A stretch of 64,000 nucleotides of DNA. Source: Ciborinia camelliae (lineage: Eukaryota > Ascomycota > Leotiomycetes > Helotiales > Sclerotiniaceae). The stretch is taken from the NCBI GenBank assembly GCA_025890175.1, contig JANPYM010000004.1:937134-1001133 (forward strand), given 5' to 3'. A model generated the notes under the pieces. It saw nothing but the letters and a program-made list of their open reading frames with translations. It did no database searches and was not told where the DNA came from. Positions 63,887 to 64,000 of the stretch are shown here, one piece after another (the stretch's first letter is position 1; every line of letters begins with the position of its first letter). The translations under genes and the position numbers were made by a program.

Positions 63887-64000
63887 TCTGGCGAGGGATT
63901 TATCATCGCATCATTTCCGATCAAGAAATAAGCCGTAGATCATATGCAGAATATTCAAGTCAATTGTCGCAAAATCATCAAAAGCTTCAGAAATTCTGAA

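Noticed and set aside
1..64000. tRNA, 5S rRNA, CRISPR array or transposon
   Set aside because: Reading both strands for B-box-like GGTTCRANYCC, regular spaced repeats, terminal repeats and transposase or reverse-transcriptase motifs gave nothing convincing. A covariance-model scan was not possible here.

Overview
The window looks like nuclear DNA of a filamentous ascomycete. The genes are split by short GT-AG introns, mostly 44-130 nt and often with a CTAAC/CTAAT-type branch site. They encode typical Pezizomycotina orthologues and alternate with long AT-rich, microsatellite-rich gene-free stretches. The protein flavour suggests Leotiomycetes (a Botrytis/Sclerotinia-type genome). That placement is inference from recognition, not from a search. 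Coding models below were built by hand from reading frames, splice sites and family conservation. Every multi-exon CDS listed as a gene closes in frame.

Layout. 0.1-1.9 kb: a Reg1/Hex2-type PP1 regulatory subunit (-). 1.9-10.2 kb: a gene-poor stretch with microsatellites and one gene-like but unrecognised patch at 4.5-5.9 kb. 10.2-20.0 kb: a compact housekeeping cluster of three divergent pairs: TRM5 (-)/AlkB-type dioxygenase (+), NUS1 (-)/COG6 (+) and COX17 (-)/RNA1 RanGAP (+). 20.9-22.8 kb: a sulfite-efflux/TDT transporter (SSU1-like, +). 24.3-25.3 kb: the CCAAT-binding subunit HAP2/HapB (-). 25.3-34.5 kb: a second gene-poor stretch rich in TACC/GGTA repeats. 34.5-35.9 kb: a four-exon nicotianamine synthase (-). 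37.6-38.5 kb: a decayed RING-IBR-RING E3 ligase (-). 40.2-52.0 kb: TRA1, the giant SAGA/NuA4 pseudokinase, almost all in one 11.4-kb exon. 53.1-56.1 kb: a large acidic, disordered protein with an aftiphilin/Laa2-like motif (-), divergent from CFD1 (+, 56.5-57.5 kb). 58.2-63.9 kb: three genes on the minus strand: an Aro8-type aminotransferase, an HSL-family esterase and a MORG1/WDR83-like WD40 protein.

The genes do not form one pathway or a biosynthetic cluster. They are mostly core cell biology: tRNA modification, DNA repair, dolichol synthesis, Golgi tethering, copper delivery to cytochrome oxidase, nuclear transport, transcription co-activation and Fe-S assembly. More lineage-specific items are the sulfite pump, the nicotianamine synthase, the esterase and the RBR pseudogene. 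I found no mobile element, CRISPR array, rRNA or convincing tRNA. The items most worth a second look are the PCNA-binding-type N-terminus on the AlkB homologue, the RBR pseudogene, the fungal nicotianamine synthase, the unexplained 4.5-5.9 kb patch, and the TACCTAC/GTAGGTA motif that recurs in the gene-free DNA.
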